Source: Verrucomicrobiales bacterium
Lineage (GTDB): Bacteria > Verrucomicrobiota > Verrucomicrobiia > Verrucomicrobiales > DEV007
Reading direction: 5' to 3'
Assembly: GCA_029233965.1 (NCBI GenBank)
Contig: JARGOP010000013.1
Coordinates: forward strand, 3,564 to 67,563
DNA length: 64,000 bases
In this document: piece after piece, positions 1 to 9,011 of the stretch
How positions within the stretch are numbered: position 1 is the stretch's first letter
Layout of the letters: each line of letters starts with the position of its first letter
The notes under the pieces: model-generated
The model's input: only the letters and a program-made list of their open reading frames with translations
What the model was told of the DNA's origin: nothing
Database searches by the model: none
Translations under genes and position numbers: made by a program

Positions 1-16
1 GGCTGAGACAGAGTCG

Positions 17-36
17 CGAAACTCGTGAGAGTTTCG
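17..36. repeat. Short perfect inverted repeat (hairpin)
   Basis: Arms cgaaactc (17-24) and gagtttcg (29-36) flank a gtga tetraloop. There is no T-run on either side, so this is not a convincing intrinsic terminator. It could be the end of a gene lying left of the window or a small RNA structure. Nothing else is visible in the first 84 bases. Confidence 0.35.
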
Positions 37-84
37 GAGACAGGAAGCTTCGCTTTTCAATTTGGAAGTCATCCCGTAAACGCA

Positions 85-117
85 AAACAGGGTTGAGTGA
101 AACACCCAACCCTGTTT
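85..117 (-). terminator. Terminator hairpin behind rpsI
   Basis: An 11-bp perfect stem (85-95 with 107-117) with an 11-nt loop lies 35 nt past the rpsI stop on the minus strand. The T-tract after the stem is short. The stem sequence aacagggttg is almost identical to that of the hairpin behind the rpiB-glyA gene at 38923, which suggests a recurring terminator sequence in this genome. Confidence 0.65.
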
Positions 118-152
118 GGAAAATGATCTTCGCAGATCGTTGTCGAAGGTGA

Positions 153-542
153 TTAACGCTTCGAGAACTGGAAACGCTTTCGCGCTTTCGGCTGACCCGG
201 CTTCTTGCGCTCCTTCTTGCGGGAGTCACGCGTGAGAAGGTCGGACTCACGGAGTGTGTCCTTTAATTCTTCGTTCGTCTTGAGGAGAGCACGGGCAATA
301 CCGAGCTGGATGGCTCCGATCTGACCTGTGACCCCGCCGCCCTTGGCGTTAACGGAAACATCGTATTGGTTCACGGCGTTCGCGACGTGGAAGGGAAGCA
401 GAACCTGATTCTGAAGAGAGACCGTACCGAAGTAATCTTCGAAGGGGCGCTTGTTGATCGTGATGGTTCCATTACCGGGCTTCAAGGTTACGCTCGCAGT
501 GGATGTCTTGCGTCGACCGGTTGCTGAAAAGGATTCGCTCAT
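153..542 (-). CDS. rpsI: 30S ribosomal protein S9
   Basis: Small-subunit ribosomal protein whose C-terminal tail reaches the P-site tRNA. The 129-aa length is normal for bacteria. The N-terminal GRRKTS segment (about residues 9-14), the glycine-rich GGGVTGQIGA stretch (about 68-77) and the basic C-terminus ending in SKR are all present. It follows rplM by 20 nt, the conserved bacterial L13-S9 operon order, so both are transcribed from a promoter upstream of rplM. A hairpin terminator lies just downstream. Assignment is secure. Confidence 0.97.
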   Translation of the reverse strand: MSESFSATGRRKTSTASVTLKPGNGTITINKRPFEDYFGTVSLQNQVLLPFHVANAVNQYDVSVNAKGGGVTGQIGAIQLGIARALLKTNEELKDTLRESDLLTRDSRKKERKKPGQPKARKRFQFSKR

Positions 543-562
543 AGCTCAATTACAGTGGGAAA

Positions 563-991
563 TTACACGGTGAAGGATTCAACCTGCTGGGCATCGTGCG
601 GGTGTTCGCTGCCGGCGTAGACCTTCAGCTTTTTCAAAATTTGACGTCCCAGGCGGTTGTGCGGAATCATTCCGGTCACGGCGCGCTCGACGATGAGTTC
701 AGGGCGGCGGTCGCGGAGCTTCTCGACAGACTCACGCTTCTGACCACCGACGTAGCCGGAGTAGGAAGTGTAAATTTTCTGCTGCTCCTTGTTTCCAGTC
801 ACCCGCACTTTATCGGCGTTGATCACGACAACAAAGTCACCACAATCTACGTGGGAAGTGAAAAGAGGTTTGTCTTTGCCTCTGAGGAGGCGTGCAGCAG
901 CGACCGCGACGTCTCCGAGAACCTTGTTCTCGGCGTCGATGACATACCACTTGCGGTCAATTTCTTCAGCTTTTGCAGAAAACGTTTTCAT
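563..991 (-). CDS. rplM: 50S ribosomal protein L13
   Basis: Large-subunit ribosomal protein of 142 aa, the usual L13 length. Typical segments are [13 protein letters not shown] near the N-terminus, [12 protein letters not shown] in the middle and [10 protein letters not shown] near residue 110. The frame stays open upstream to 1171, but that 60-residue extension is not part of the L13 family and the family begins at the methionine at 991, so I use that start. First gene of the rplM-rpsI operon; the 263-nt region up to 1255 must carry its promoter. Confidence 0.97.
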   Translation of the reverse strand: MKTFSAKAEEIDRKWYVIDAENKVLGDVAVAAARLLRGKDKPLFTSHVDCGDFVVVINADKVRVTGNKEQQKIYTSYSGYVGGQKRESVEKLRDRRPELIVERAVTGMIPHNRLGRQILKKLKVYAGSEHPHDAQQVESFTV

Positions 992-1254
992 TTCCGTCTT
1001 TAATACTCTCAGCTCCTGTATCCGGGAGGCGGCCCGTCCACGTTCGATTGTGGTCTCATTTGCCGCCGAGGGAGCTGGGGAGCGGGAATCTATGCGGTTT
1101 GGATCGCTTGTCAAGGAGTTGGATCGCCGAAAAATCAGGGAATCTGAGCGGGCTGGAAAAGAAGAGGGCAAAATTGAAAGAAAACCCCGGATTGTGAGAG
1201 GGAGATCTAAGTTCTCATGGGGCTCGAACGTTTTTACTGTGACCCCTCTCTTTG

Positions 1255-1560
1255 ATGAAAAAACTCCTCCTGCACTGCCTCATTTTGGCCGTTTCTCTTC
1301 CGGGGGCGCTTCCTGCGTCCACTTCCAGTGATACGGAAGCCGCCGATGAACCCCAAATCAGTCTCGGAGTAGCGCTTCCGATCTGGGAGGAGGGCGAAGT
1401 TCACGAGAGTTTCGATATCCGAATCTGGCCGGATGAAGTCATCCTCTGGCTCGAGCAGGAGAATCTCAGAGACTTGATTGCCGATCCTGCCACGCCGGTT
1501 GCCGAGCGCAATGAGCTGAAACGCATTCTCGCGATGCAGAGAGCGTGGCGAACAACTTGA
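1255..1560 (+). CDS. Small secreted protein of unknown function
   Basis: A 101-aa protein starting [21 protein letters not shown], a clear signal peptide with an AXA-type cleavage site near residue 21. The mature part is acidic and helical towards the C-terminus (segment [15 protein letters not shown], then an Arg-rich end). A TTG codon directly before the ATG could also serve as start. It ends 18 nt before the next secreted protein, so the two may be co-transcribed. I do not recognise a family. Confidence 0.6.
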   Translation: MKKLLLHCLILAVSLPGALPASTSSDTEAADEPQISLGVALPIWEEGEVHESFDIRIWPDEVILWLEQENLRDLIADPATPVAERNELKRILAMQRAWRTT

Positions 1561-1578
1561 TGTGAGTTACCATAGCCG

Positions 1579-2424
1579 ATGGTTCCTTTAAGACTGATCG
1601 TCGTTGTTCTCCTCTGTCTGCCCGGCATCCACTCGACTGCCGGGGATTTGAATCAAATGCTGGTCCGGAAGATCAGCGCGATGCCTCAGGGCGGTGTCTA
1701 TGCGGCCTACCGGCGGGAGTTACCGGAGTCTCAGCGTTTCGACGATCTCTATGAGACGGTGGAGGAACTGGGGCGTTCTTTGCAGGTGGGGCTGAACGGA
1801 AAGTTGAAAGTGGAACCCGGAAAGGCTGCCGGTTACAGTTTCTGCTCCAGTGCGACCTACCTGCTTTTTTGTGCCGTGCTTGAAGATCTGCAGAAGAGGG
1901 GTGCGCTGAAGTTCCCCGGGCAGCTCAATCGCGAACTCGTGGATGTCGGCGGCTCAAGGGCGGTGATTCACGGGGAGTTTGATGGTGTCGGACTCTTCGG
2001 TCACTGGAATGCCAATGGGCCCGGAACCGCGCGTCTTTTCGAGCGGCTCGATCTGGGAACCAACTTCGAATCCTTTTCCGAGGCGAGAGCCGGCGATTTC
2101 CTCAAAATTTTCTGGAATGACAAGATCGGGAAAGGGGAGCGGGGCCATCTCGTTGTGTATCTTGGAGCAAAGCCGGACGGCAGTGCCATCCATGTCTGGT
2201 CGAGTAATCAGAACAATGAAGACGGTTCCCATGGCTACGGAACGATGTGGATCGACCGTGACCGGATTCACCGGGCCGTGTTTTCCCGACTGGAAAGACC
2301 GGAGAACCTCGTGAGGTGGCTGAATTTTTCTGACGAGGAGAAGACCTGCGACTATTTGGTAGGCATTTTGAAGAATCCCTCGAGCGTGGAGGAAATGCGC
2401 CGGGTCATCGGTCTCTCTGAGTAG
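1579..2424 (+). CDS. Secreted NlpC/P60-like cysteine hydrolase (putative)
   Basis: 281 aa with a signal peptide (hydrophobic residues 5-18). The middle holds features of the NlpC/P60-CHAP papain-like fold: a cysteine at the start of a helix in GYSFCSSAT (Cys89), a GDFLKIFW strand (172-179) and a histidine opening a strand in GHLVVYLG (His190), with HVW at 205-207 or Asn210 as possible third residue. Enzymes of this fold cut peptidoglycan peptides in the periplasm. The match is by motif pattern only, without a family-specific signature, so the enzymatic role is tentative. It lies 18 nt after another small exported protein. Confidence 0.55.
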   Translation: MVPLRLIVVVLLCLPGIHSTAGDLNQMLVRKISAMPQGGVYAAYRRELPESQRFDDLYETVEELGRSLQVGLNGKLKVEPGKAAGYSFCSSATYLLFCAVLEDLQKRGALKFPGQLNRELVDVGGSRAVIHGEFDGVGLFGHWNANGPGTARLFERLDLGTNFESFSEARAGDFLKIFWNDKIGKGERGHLVVYLGAKPDGSAIHVWSSNQNNEDGSHGYGTMWIDRDRIHRAVFSRLERPENLVRWLNFSDEEKTCDYLVGILKNPSSVEEMRRVIGLSE

Positions 2425-2524
2425 AATTTTCTGAATTTTTATCAGTTCAGTTGAATTTTCCGGAAATTACAAAAAAATTATCATTAATTATTGTGAATAG
2501 TTAGGATTTGCGTAATATTTCAGA

Positions 2525-4060
2525 ATGCGAGAGGCGGAGCATTCGATCAACCAGAAATCGAGCGATCTGATTTCCCTGAAAGGGGAAGGATCGGAGCGTC
2601 ATCATCATCGGCCGGGGATGGATTGGGTTCGTCCTCTTGAGGAGGTCAACCGGGTCTCGACGCCATCCGGCGACGGCATCATTGTGGGGCCTTCTGATCA
2701 TTACGATGTCGGTGAAATGCTTCGGCCTCACGTCCTCACCCGTGTTCTGAATCTTGGAAAGTTTCGCTGCTCTTCTCTGGTCAGTGCTGACATGACTTCT
2801 TTCGGCGGGCACTCGATCCGGAACTATGGCGAGAGCGCCCTTGAAATGACGGGGCGGCGACTTCAGTTGATTCATTGCGGTGGGGATATCCTGGGCACAG
2901 ATTTAAAGACAGGTTACTCCGCAGCGGTGAAGGGCGAAGAAGCGGATCGATTCGAAAGTCTCTCGATGATCGGAGGCGATAAAGAACTCAATTCCTATGT
3001 AAAGCGACGCTCCGGTCAACCTGATGATCTTGCCTATCTGCTTTCGGCGGACGGGGAATTCTACGGGGCCGGCCTGAGCCTTCACGCTTTGGGCTTATCG
3101 GATCCCTCTTCTCTCACCGGGGATCAGAAAGCTCATTTATTCCGGACTTTGAAGCAGGCGAGCTTTATTGGAATTCGCGACGAGAACGGAGCGAACTTTC
3201 TGGAGTCTGAAGGATTTGCGGTGCGCAAAATGCCTTGTCCGCTCACGGTTCTGCCGCAGGTGGGGACCCGTCAGCTGCGGGAGCATCGCGACTGCGATGC
3301 GCTTGAGGAACTCCGTCGCCGCTTTCCCAATGGCTGGATTGCCGTCGAAGTGAGCCAGGTTTCGAACCGTCAGAAAGACAGACTCGCACCTGTCTTGCGG
3401 GAAGTCTCGGAGCGTGACGGACTCGGACTGGTCTTTTTCGAGGCCTCCACCCGACGCCCCGGGGCAAAGTCTTCTGCGGTTCGCTCATGGGTTGAGCTTT
3501 TTCCTGAATGGAACGCCGCTGGATTCGGTTCCGCCAATATCTGGGACATCGCATCAATGCTTCTTCATTCGCGGCTCTACTGCGGGAGCAATCTCGATTG
3601 CCGAATCATCTGTATGTCCGGTGGCGTTGCGCGGCTGAATATTCCGACCGGGAGCGCGGCGGCCCGCAGCTACTGCGAACTTTGGGAGCACGATGAGGTT
3701 CCGATTGAATTCGCGGAGGAAGAGGATTGGATCATCGCTCTTGATGAAGCTCTGGGAGTGGACCTTTCAGTTCTCCAACAACATTCGATTTTCCTTCATC
3801 GGGAATACATGGAAGCGTTGGTGGAATTTTGTGATGCTACCGGTGTTTATCAGCGACTCACGGCGACGCGGGAGGAAACCGTCCATGAAAGGGTTTCGAC
3901 CAATCTCCATCATCTTCACGACGAGTGGTTGAGTGACGAAGAAAGCCTTCAGCGTTTCAAGCGTCTCAATCGGCACTCTCCTGCGAAGAGGCTGCGTCGT
4001 GCCATGGAGAGAAAGTTCGGACAGAGTAAAGGCGCTGCAGGTGTCTCGAACGGGATGTAG
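2525..4060 (+). CDS. Polysaccharide pyruvyl transferase-like protein
   Basis: 511 aa, cytoplasmic, no signal peptide. Segment FIGIRDENGANFLESEGF (about 214-231) matches the conserved pattern of pyruvyl transferases, where the RDxxSxxxLxxxG region follows the N-terminal Rossmann half. The HCGGDILG segment (117-124) corresponds to the usual glycine-rich loop. In known members, phosphoenolpyruvate is used to place a ketal on exopolysaccharide sugars. The C-terminal 90 residues are charged and outside the core. No glycan-synthesis neighbours are present, which is unusual. The preceding 100 bp are strikingly AT-rich, consistent with an own promoter. Confidence 0.6.
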   Translation: MREAEHSINQKSSDLISLKGEGSERHHHRPGMDWVRPLEEVNRVSTPSGDGIIVGPSDHYDVGEMLRPHVLTRVLNLGKFRCSSLVSADMTSFGGHSIRNYGESALEMTGRRLQLIHCGGDILGTDLKTGYSAAVKGEEADRFESLSMIGGDKELNSYVKRRSGQPDDLAYLLSADGEFYGAGLSLHALGLSDPSSLTGDQKAHLFRTLKQASFIGIRDENGANFLESEGFAVRKMPCPLTVLPQVGTRQLREHRDCDALEELRRRFPNGWIAVEVSQVSNRQKDRLAPVLREVSERDGLGLVFFEASTRRPGAKSSAVRSWVELFPEWNAAGFGSANIWDIASMLLHSRLYCGSNLDCRIICMSGGVARLNIPTGSAAARSYCELWEHDEVPIEFAEEEDWIIALDEALGVDLSVLQQHSIFLHREYMEALVEFCDATGVYQRLTATREETVHERVSTNLHHLHDEWLSDEESLQRFKRLNRHSPAKRLRRAMERKFGQSKGAAGVSNGM

Positions 4061-4180
4061 CCGCGCCGGAACGATTGGATCCTTGGCTTGCCCCGTCCAC
4101 GGGGGCACTCTACACTGTGGGTCCCCGATGAACAGGATCGTAGACGCGGTCTCCTCGATCATCGGACGCCCTGAATTTTC

Positions 4181-5476
4181 ATGCGCCGCTACGTTCTGAC
4201 TTTTCTATATATCGGGGGAAGTGTTTCGCTCCTCGTTCTGGTGCTCTTTTTTCTCGGAGTGTTTGAGCCGATGACGGAATGGCTGAAGTCGAAGTGGACG
4301 AGCCAGGGGATCATCACGACCGATGATCCACTCCGGATGAAATGGCTCGAGTGTTTGATCATTATCATCCTTTCGGGAAGTGTCGCATGGTGTGTCATTG
4401 ATGTGACGAACCCGTCGCAGAAAGTTCTCGTGATTTTTTGCACGGCCCTTCTCGTGCTCGGAATCTCTCCGACCCTGGCACTCCACAATGTCATCTTTGA
4501 TCCGTTTTCGTCCCTCACCGCCGTGGCTCTTGCTGCCGTGGCGGGATTTGTGTTTTCAGGCACCGAGAAAGGGATGAGGAAGCGGGTCCTCGAAAATCTG
4601 ATTGGTCGGCGGGTTTCTCATCGGACCTTCAATCATTTGCTGGAAGCCAACGATCCTCCCAATTTCAGTGGAGTTTCTCACGAGGTAACGGTGGTGACAT
4701 GCCGTCTCTTCAATCACGCCGAGATGCAGTCAAAGCTGAAACCGGCTGACCTCGTGAAGATGAGTAATCTCTTCCTGAGAAGCGTTTCGACCTTCCTCGC
4801 CGGTCGCGGGGCTTATCTCGATGAGTCGGGACCCGAACTTGTCCGCGGCTATTTCGGCATGCTCAAGCCTTCGGAGACCCATGCGATCGAAGCCTGTCGC
4901 GCGGCCCTCGAATTACGATCAAGGCTTCGAAACCTCAGTCATGAATGCGAGACACGATGGTTTCAGGGCTTGTCCTACGGGGTGGGGATCAGTTCCGGCC
5001 CGATGACGATCGGGGTCTACGGAGCTGACGAGCATTATTTCTTCAGTGGGATTGGAGCCGAGACAGATTATTCAAGGCGGCTTGCTCATGCCAACGGTCG
5101 TTACGGCTCCGATCTTCTCATCGGCCCGCAGACCTATCATCTCGTGCGGGATGCGTTCGAAGTGCGGCCGATGGAAATGTTTTTCGATCCTGAGACGAAA
5201 CTGATGACGGAAATTTATCAGCTCCTCGCCCCGGCGGACAGTTATTCTGAGGCCGAAAGGGAGAAGCGGGATCTTTTCTGGAAGGGGGTGATTTTTCTCC
5301 GGGAAGAGAAATATGAGGAAGCGCTGGATCATCTCAGCCGGGCCCGGAGTTCGGGGATTGATGACAGGCCGCTCGACTTTTTTATCTCACAGGCGCAGGC
5401 CGGCCTCGCGGATGCGTTTGGAGAAGGGCATGAAGTCACTCCCGGCAGGCATGCGAGGTTGATCAACCTCATGTGA
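4181..5476 (+). CDS. Membrane protein with degenerate class III nucleotide cyclase domain
   Basis: 431 aa. About four hydrophobic segments (7-28, 58-76, 81-100, 110-127) precede a class III adenylate/guanylate cyclase homology domain (about 165-345), then a short TPR-like tail (EEKYEEALDHLSRA). The fold is recognisable from GVGISSGPMTIGVYG and from GIGAETDYSRRLAHA, the equivalent of the GdtVNlAaRl motif. However, where cyclases carry the first metal aspartate (FxDI) this protein has Arg175, and the GD pair of the second motif is P-E (Glu219). It probably binds a ligand or partner rather than making cAMP. It ends in a 3'-overlapping context with recR. Confidence 0.72.
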   Translation: MRRYVLTFLYIGGSVSLLVLVLFFLGVFEPMTEWLKSKWTSQGIITTDDPLRMKWLECLIIIILSGSVAWCVIDVTNPSQKVLVIFCTALLVLGISPTLALHNVIFDPFSSLTAVALAAVAGFVFSGTEKGMRKRVLENLIGRRVSHRTFNHLLEANDPPNFSGVSHEVTVVTCRLFNHAEMQSKLKPADLVKMSNLFLRSVSTFLAGRGAYLDESGPELVRGYFGMLKPSETHAIEACRAALELRSRLRNLSHECETRWFQGLSYGVGISSGPMTIGVYGADEHYFFSGIGAETDYSRRLAHANGRYGSDLLIGPQTYHLVRDAFEVRPMEMFFDPETKLMTEIYQLLAPADSYSEAEREKRDLFWKGVIFLREEKYEEALDHLSRARSSGIDDRPLDFFISQAQAGLADAFGEGHEVTPGRHARLINLM

Positions 5477-5493
5477 GGAGCGTAGTAATCATC

Positions 5494-6108
5494 ATGGCGA
5501 ACGTCGATTATCCGGATCCTGTGAGATCCCTGATTGTGCATTTGAAGCAGCTCCCCGGGATCGGGCCCAAGAGCGCCGAAAGGATTGCGGTCTGGTTGAT
5601 GCAGCAGGGGAAAGAAGTATCCAGGCCGTTCTCCGAGGTCATGGAGCGGGCGGGCCGGGAAGTGATCGAGTGCCGGGTTTGCGGATTTTTCTCCACGGTC
5701 GAAAAAGGCTGTGCGATTTGCGATGGATTGCAGCGTGACAGCGCCTTGCTTTGCGTCGTTGAGCAACCAACTGATATCCTGCCGCTGGAGCGTTCCGGCG
5801 CTTTTCGAGGGCACTATCATTCGCTTCGGGGAAGAATTTCACCGCTCGACAACATCGGTCCGGAGGAACTGCGGATCCGCGAGTTGCTGGATCGGCTTCG
5901 CGCCGGGGCTTTTGGTGAAGTGATCCTTGCTCTCAGTTCTGATGTCGAAGGCGAAGCGACGGCCAACTATCTGGGCGAACTCCTGAGAGGGATCGAAGGG
6001 ATATCGGTGACCCGCTTGGCTCAGGGGATGCCTGCGGGGGGCGGGCTTGAGTCTGCGGATGAGCTCACCTTGATGCGGGCTCTGCAGGGGCGGGTAGGCC
6101 TCAGGTAA
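5494..6108 (+). CDS. recR: Recombination mediator RecR
   Basis: 204 aa, normal RecR length. RecR works with RecF/RecO to load RecA at gaps. Visible are the helix-hairpin-helix LPGIGPKSAERIA (20-32), the four-cysteine zinc site C60-x2-C63 and C73-x2-C76, and the Toprim domain beginning LLCVVEQPTD. The frame is open from a GTG at 5473, but the ATG at 5494 matches the family start and has GAGGAG about 13 nt upstream. dnaX, the usual neighbour, is absent. Confidence 0.95.
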   Translation: MANVDYPDPVRSLIVHLKQLPGIGPKSAERIAVWLMQQGKEVSRPFSEVMERAGREVIECRVCGFFSTVEKGCAICDGLQRDSALLCVVEQPTDILPLERSGAFRGHYHSLRGRISPLDNIGPEELRIRELLDRLRAGAFGEVILALSSDVEGEATANYLGELLRGIEGISVTRLAQGMPAGGGLESADELTLMRALQGRVGLR

Positions 6109-6178
6109 TCTCCCGGTGAATCGGGGGGGGCCGCCGTAGAGAACGGTGAAACTTATCCTTTTCGCTCTGGCGAAATCT

Positions 6179-7084
6179 TCAGGGTGCCTCGGCAACCACC
6201 GGTTCAGCGAACTCCGGAGTCAACTTCAGCGTCGTTTCTTTAAGCCCGCGAAGCACGGTGACATCTACGGTGTCACCGGCGATGAGAAGATGTATCATTT
6301 GGGTGAGTTCATCGAGATCGGGAACCTCGTGCCCGCCGACACTCAAGATGACATCACCAGGCTCAATCCCTGCTGCATCGGCCGGAGATCCGGTGCGGAC
6401 TTCAATGACCTGCGGGGTCTGAGCCTTGTCTTCGAAGACCAGTCCGACCCGGACTTTTCCGGTGCGGTGATAACGCGCAAATTCCGTCAAAAGCTTGTGG
6501 AGGCAGGAAGCCGGGATCGCATGTGCTTCGCCTTCGACCGTTGACGACACCTCGGCGAGAATTCCGAAGAGCTTGCCCTGAGAACAAATCAGCGGTGTTC
6601 CCGGGAGACAGAACTCTGCTGCGTCGGCAACCCGAACCCGGAGAAGAGGGGAGGAAAACGGTTCTCCGCGAACGCTGTATTCCTTTCCCGCAACCGTGGT
6701 CGGACAGCTTGAACCCGGCTTCCAGCAGTGGAGCTTTTCGCCGGCATCGGGGAGGGGGAAGGTTGCGAATTCAGGGACGGTCAGCCCGGTGATAGGAACG
6801 AAACTTTCGATCAGGCAGACGCGGTGAGCCTGATCGAAGTGAATCAAGCGGGAGGAAATTTCATCCGCTCCGATTTTCAGCGTGATCTCTGAATTTTCGG
6901 TGGGATTGATTGCTTTCGGTGCGACGCCGATGAACCAGCGCTCATTGGGGGTCGGGAGGACCGGAGTCGAGGTCGATCGCGACCACTGAATGATGACCTC
7001 TTTCTCAGATTCATCAGCACTGAGAGGAGCTGATACTGAGAAAAGCAGAATCAGCGCAAAATAGCGAAAGGTGGAGAAGTCCAT
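6179..7084 (-). CDS. HtrA-like protein, protease-inactive, with PDZ domain
   Basis: 301 aa with signal peptide (hydrophobic 8-22, ending SADES). The first 200 residues follow a chymotrypsin-like fold, but the catalytic histidine motif is missing (HFDQAHRVCLIES region) and the GNSGGP loop reads LPGTPLICS, so no serine nucleophile is seen. The C-terminus is a clear PDZ domain: GLVFED, then SPADAAGIEPGDVILSVGG (about 232-250). Probably a periplasmic peptide-sensing or scaffold protein. It is the last gene behind an ECF sigma factor and a membrane anti-sigma-like gene, recalling algU-muc operons that end in an HtrA-family member. Confidence 0.75.
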   Translation of the reverse strand: MDFSTFRYFALILLFSVSAPLSADESEKEVIIQWSRSTSTPVLPTPNERWFIGVAPKAINPTENSEITLKIGADEISSRLIHFDQAHRVCLIESFVPITGLTVPEFATFPLPDAGEKLHCWKPGSSCPTTVAGKEYSVRGEPFSSPLLRVRVADAAEFCLPGTPLICSQGKLFGILAEVSSTVEGEAHAIPASCLHKLLTEFARYHRTGKVRVGLVFEDKAQTPQVIEVRTGSPADAAGIEPGDVILSVGGHEVPDLDELTQMIHLLIAGDTVDVTVLRGLKETTLKLTPEFAEPVVAEAP

Positions 7085-7095
7085 TTCTCCCGGGT

Positions 7096-7554
7096 TTAAA
7101 GTTCGCGAAATCCCCGGTCGGCACCGGCGGTGAGGACGTTATCGTTCTGCTGAAGCACGCCGCCGGGAACGCGGTGCGACGGCTTGGGAAGCGAAAGCTC
7201 GATCACTTCGTCGGTAGCGCCCTGAAAATCCGGGAGCGTAGCGGAAGGCGGGGCTACCTCTGCGACCGCGTTTTCGCCGGTCGCTGAATCCCCGGGCTGA
7301 AGGGTGAGGAAGGCTCCGACAGTCACTGCGGCGGCACAGGCGGTGGCGGTTGCGGGAACGGCCCAACGGTTCGGACTCATTTCATCGAGCCAGAGTGTGA
7401 CCCGCTCGAACAGCAGGGAGCGGGCGGAACCTTTGAGGAGTTCAGAGCGCTGACGATCTTTAAAATCTTCGGCGAATTTCTGGAAGTATTCCTCGCCCGG
7501 CGATTCATAGCGCTTGAGGCGGAGGAGTTTATGAACGTCTTCGGAGTCTTTCAT
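7096..7554 (-). CDS. Single-pass membrane protein, putative anti-sigma factor
   Basis: 152 aa from the ATG at 7554, chosen over the upstream alternative because the extra 17 residues are not hydrophilic or family-like. Residues 1-60 are charged and cytoplasmic (KDSEDVHKLLRLKRYESPGE opening), one membrane segment lies at about 64-85, and the rest is a proline-rich periplasmic tail. This topology and the position 83 nt after an ECF sigma gene fit an anti-sigma factor, though no zinc-binding HxxxCxxC motif is present. It could instead be an unrelated co-regulated membrane protein. Confidence 0.6.
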   Translation of the reverse strand: MKDSEDVHKLLRLKRYESPGEEYFQKFAEDFKDRQRSELLKGSARSLLFERVTLWLDEMSPNRWAVPATATACAAAVTVGAFLTLQPGDSATGENAVAEVAPPSATLPDFQGATDEVIELSLPKPSHRVPGGVLQQNDNVLTAGADRGFREL

Positions 7555-7637
7555 CGAAAATGCCAAGGCGGATGGGAAGTTACGAGGATAAGGGATCAAT
7601 ATCAACGACAGATCTCGCCTTCCTCACGCCCCGGAAA

Positions 7638-8339
7638 TTACTTTCGGAAGTCGTCCAGATAGGTTTGTAACTGCCGATGGGCGTAGAAGAGCCGCGACCG
7701 GATCGTCCCTTCAGAAACCCCCAGGATCTTTGAGATCTGTGCGTGAGGCATTCCCTGAATGTCGAACATAGTAACCACTGCTCTATGGTCTTCAGACAGC
7801 TCCTGCATGGCCATGTTCAATCTTTCCTGCAATTCAGAAATATTTGCTTCCCGAACCGGATCAGACTTGCTTGTCGCCTCGATAAAATCGGGGTCGTTCT
7901 GGATCGCCATGTCGACATCGTCAAGGCTCATGCCGCGCCGGCGATTTCTCTTTTTGAGAAAATTCAGCGTCATGTTTGTCGCAATCGAATAGATCCAGGT
8001 GTAGAAAGTCGATTTGCCCTTGAAACGCCTGATGGCGCGATAGGCCTTCGCGAAGACATCCTGGAGGACGTCGTTCGTGTCCTCGTGGTTCGAGGTCATG
8101 TGGTAAACGAGGCCGTAGAGCTTTGGCGTGTACTTCTCCACCAACTCATCGAATGCCTTCGTGTCACCCGCGCGGGAGCGATCGATAAGGTCTTGATCGG
8201 GATCGATGCGGGGTGGTTTTCTCTCTTCGCTCATGGAGTGCTGCTGGTGAGCCTCTTCGGCGGGAACATCCTTGGCACGGGCTGAATCAATCGCAACGAC
8301 GTTCCCGGCCGGCTCAGGGTAGGTAAGTTTGTCAGGCAT
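7638..8339 (-). CDS. ECF RNA polymerase sigma factor (RpoE-like)
   Basis: 233 aa if started at 8339; a shorter start at 8234 (MSEERKPP) is also possible. Region 2 is evident (FDELVEKYTPKLYGLVYHM, then DVLQDVFAKAYRAI and TFYTWIYSIATNMTLN), as is region 4 with its helix-turn-helix (GMPHAQISKILGVSEGTIRSRL). An unusual 60-residue leader precedes region 2. The 8339 start overlaps the stop of the thioredoxin-like gene (ATGCCTGA), suggesting coupling. Followed by a putative anti-sigma factor and a PDZ protein, so probably a cell-envelope stress regulator. Confidence 0.9.
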   Translation of the reverse strand: MPDKLTYPEPAGNVVAIDSARAKDVPAEEAHQQHSMSEERKPPRIDPDQDLIDRSRAGDTKAFDELVEKYTPKLYGLVYHMTSNHEDTNDVLQDVFAKAYRAIRRFKGKSTFYTWIYSIATNMTLNFLKKRNRRRGMSLDDVDMAIQNDPDFIEATSKSDPVREANISELQERLNMAMQELSEDHRAVVTMFDIQGMPHAQISKILGVSEGTIRSRLFYAHRQLQTYLDDFRK

Positions 8340-8850
8340 CGGGCGTTTCAAATTTGATCCACTGTCCAAAAGCGGTTTCGGGCTCATAGGTAATTGCGTC
8401 CACCCCGCGATCGGTGACAACGTTTCCGTGAGGATCGAGAATGATCAGGGTCGGATACCCCTGCACCTGATACGTTTCTGCGAGGTTTTTTGACGCTTTG
8501 CGTCGCGCTCCCTCGACCGACGGCCATTCCATCCCGGAGTCCCTGATATATCGTCGTTTGTCGGTATTCGATTTGTCGAAATTGACGAGAACAACTTCGA
8601 AGCCGTTATCGAGATGATCATCGCGGAATTGCTTCAAGAGAGGAGTAAAAGCGCGGCAGGGAGCACACCACGATGCCGAGAAGTAGAGGCCGATGTATTT
8701 CCCGGCAAGGCTGCTGCTGTCCATCTTCTTCCCTTTGGCATCCTCAAGCTTTTCAGGCAGGAAGGCGGGACGCAGCGGCTCCTCTGCCGTCAAAGCGGAC
8801 GCAGAAAAGGCGATGATAAGACAGAGCATGAGCGGTCTTCGAAAAGTCAT
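8332..8850 (-). CDS. Exported thioredoxin-like (TlpA/nucleoredoxin) protein
   Basis: 172 aa from the ATG at 8850, which gives a clean signal peptide (MTFRRPLMLCLIIAFSASA); a start at 8889 adds 13 residues. The thioredoxin-fold active site WCAPC follows YIGLYFSAS, the cis-proline loop GYPTL is near the C-terminus, and LVNFDKSNTDKRRYI is typical of nucleoredoxin-like TlpA members. Predicted to be a periplasmic thiol-disulfide oxidoreductase. First gene of a four-gene minus-strand unit with an ECF sigma factor, suggesting a link to envelope or oxidative stress. Confidence 0.88.
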   Translation of the reverse strand: MTFRRPLMLCLIIAFSASALTAEEPLRPAFLPEKLEDAKGKKMDSSSLAGKYIGLYFSASWCAPCRAFTPLLKQFRDDHLDNGFEVVLVNFDKSNTDKRRYIRDSGMEWPSVEGARRKASKNLAETYQVQGYPTLIILDPHGNVVTDRGVDAITYEPETAFGQWIKFETPDA

Positions 8851-9011
8851 TTGAAAGCGATTCTTATTGATAGGACGGATGAGGACCATGGTTCTTTCAA
8901 TAAATACGGAGCTTTCGCCCGTGTTCTTAGCGGAATCGGCGGTTAGAGCTACCTGAATGAAGGGAGACGAAGAGAGTTGCCTGCCGGTCGTGAAAATGGC
9001 AAAGATTTGCC

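Noticed and set aside
992-1171. 60-residue N-terminal extension of L13
   Set aside because: Not present in the L13 family; the conserved start is the methionine at 991.
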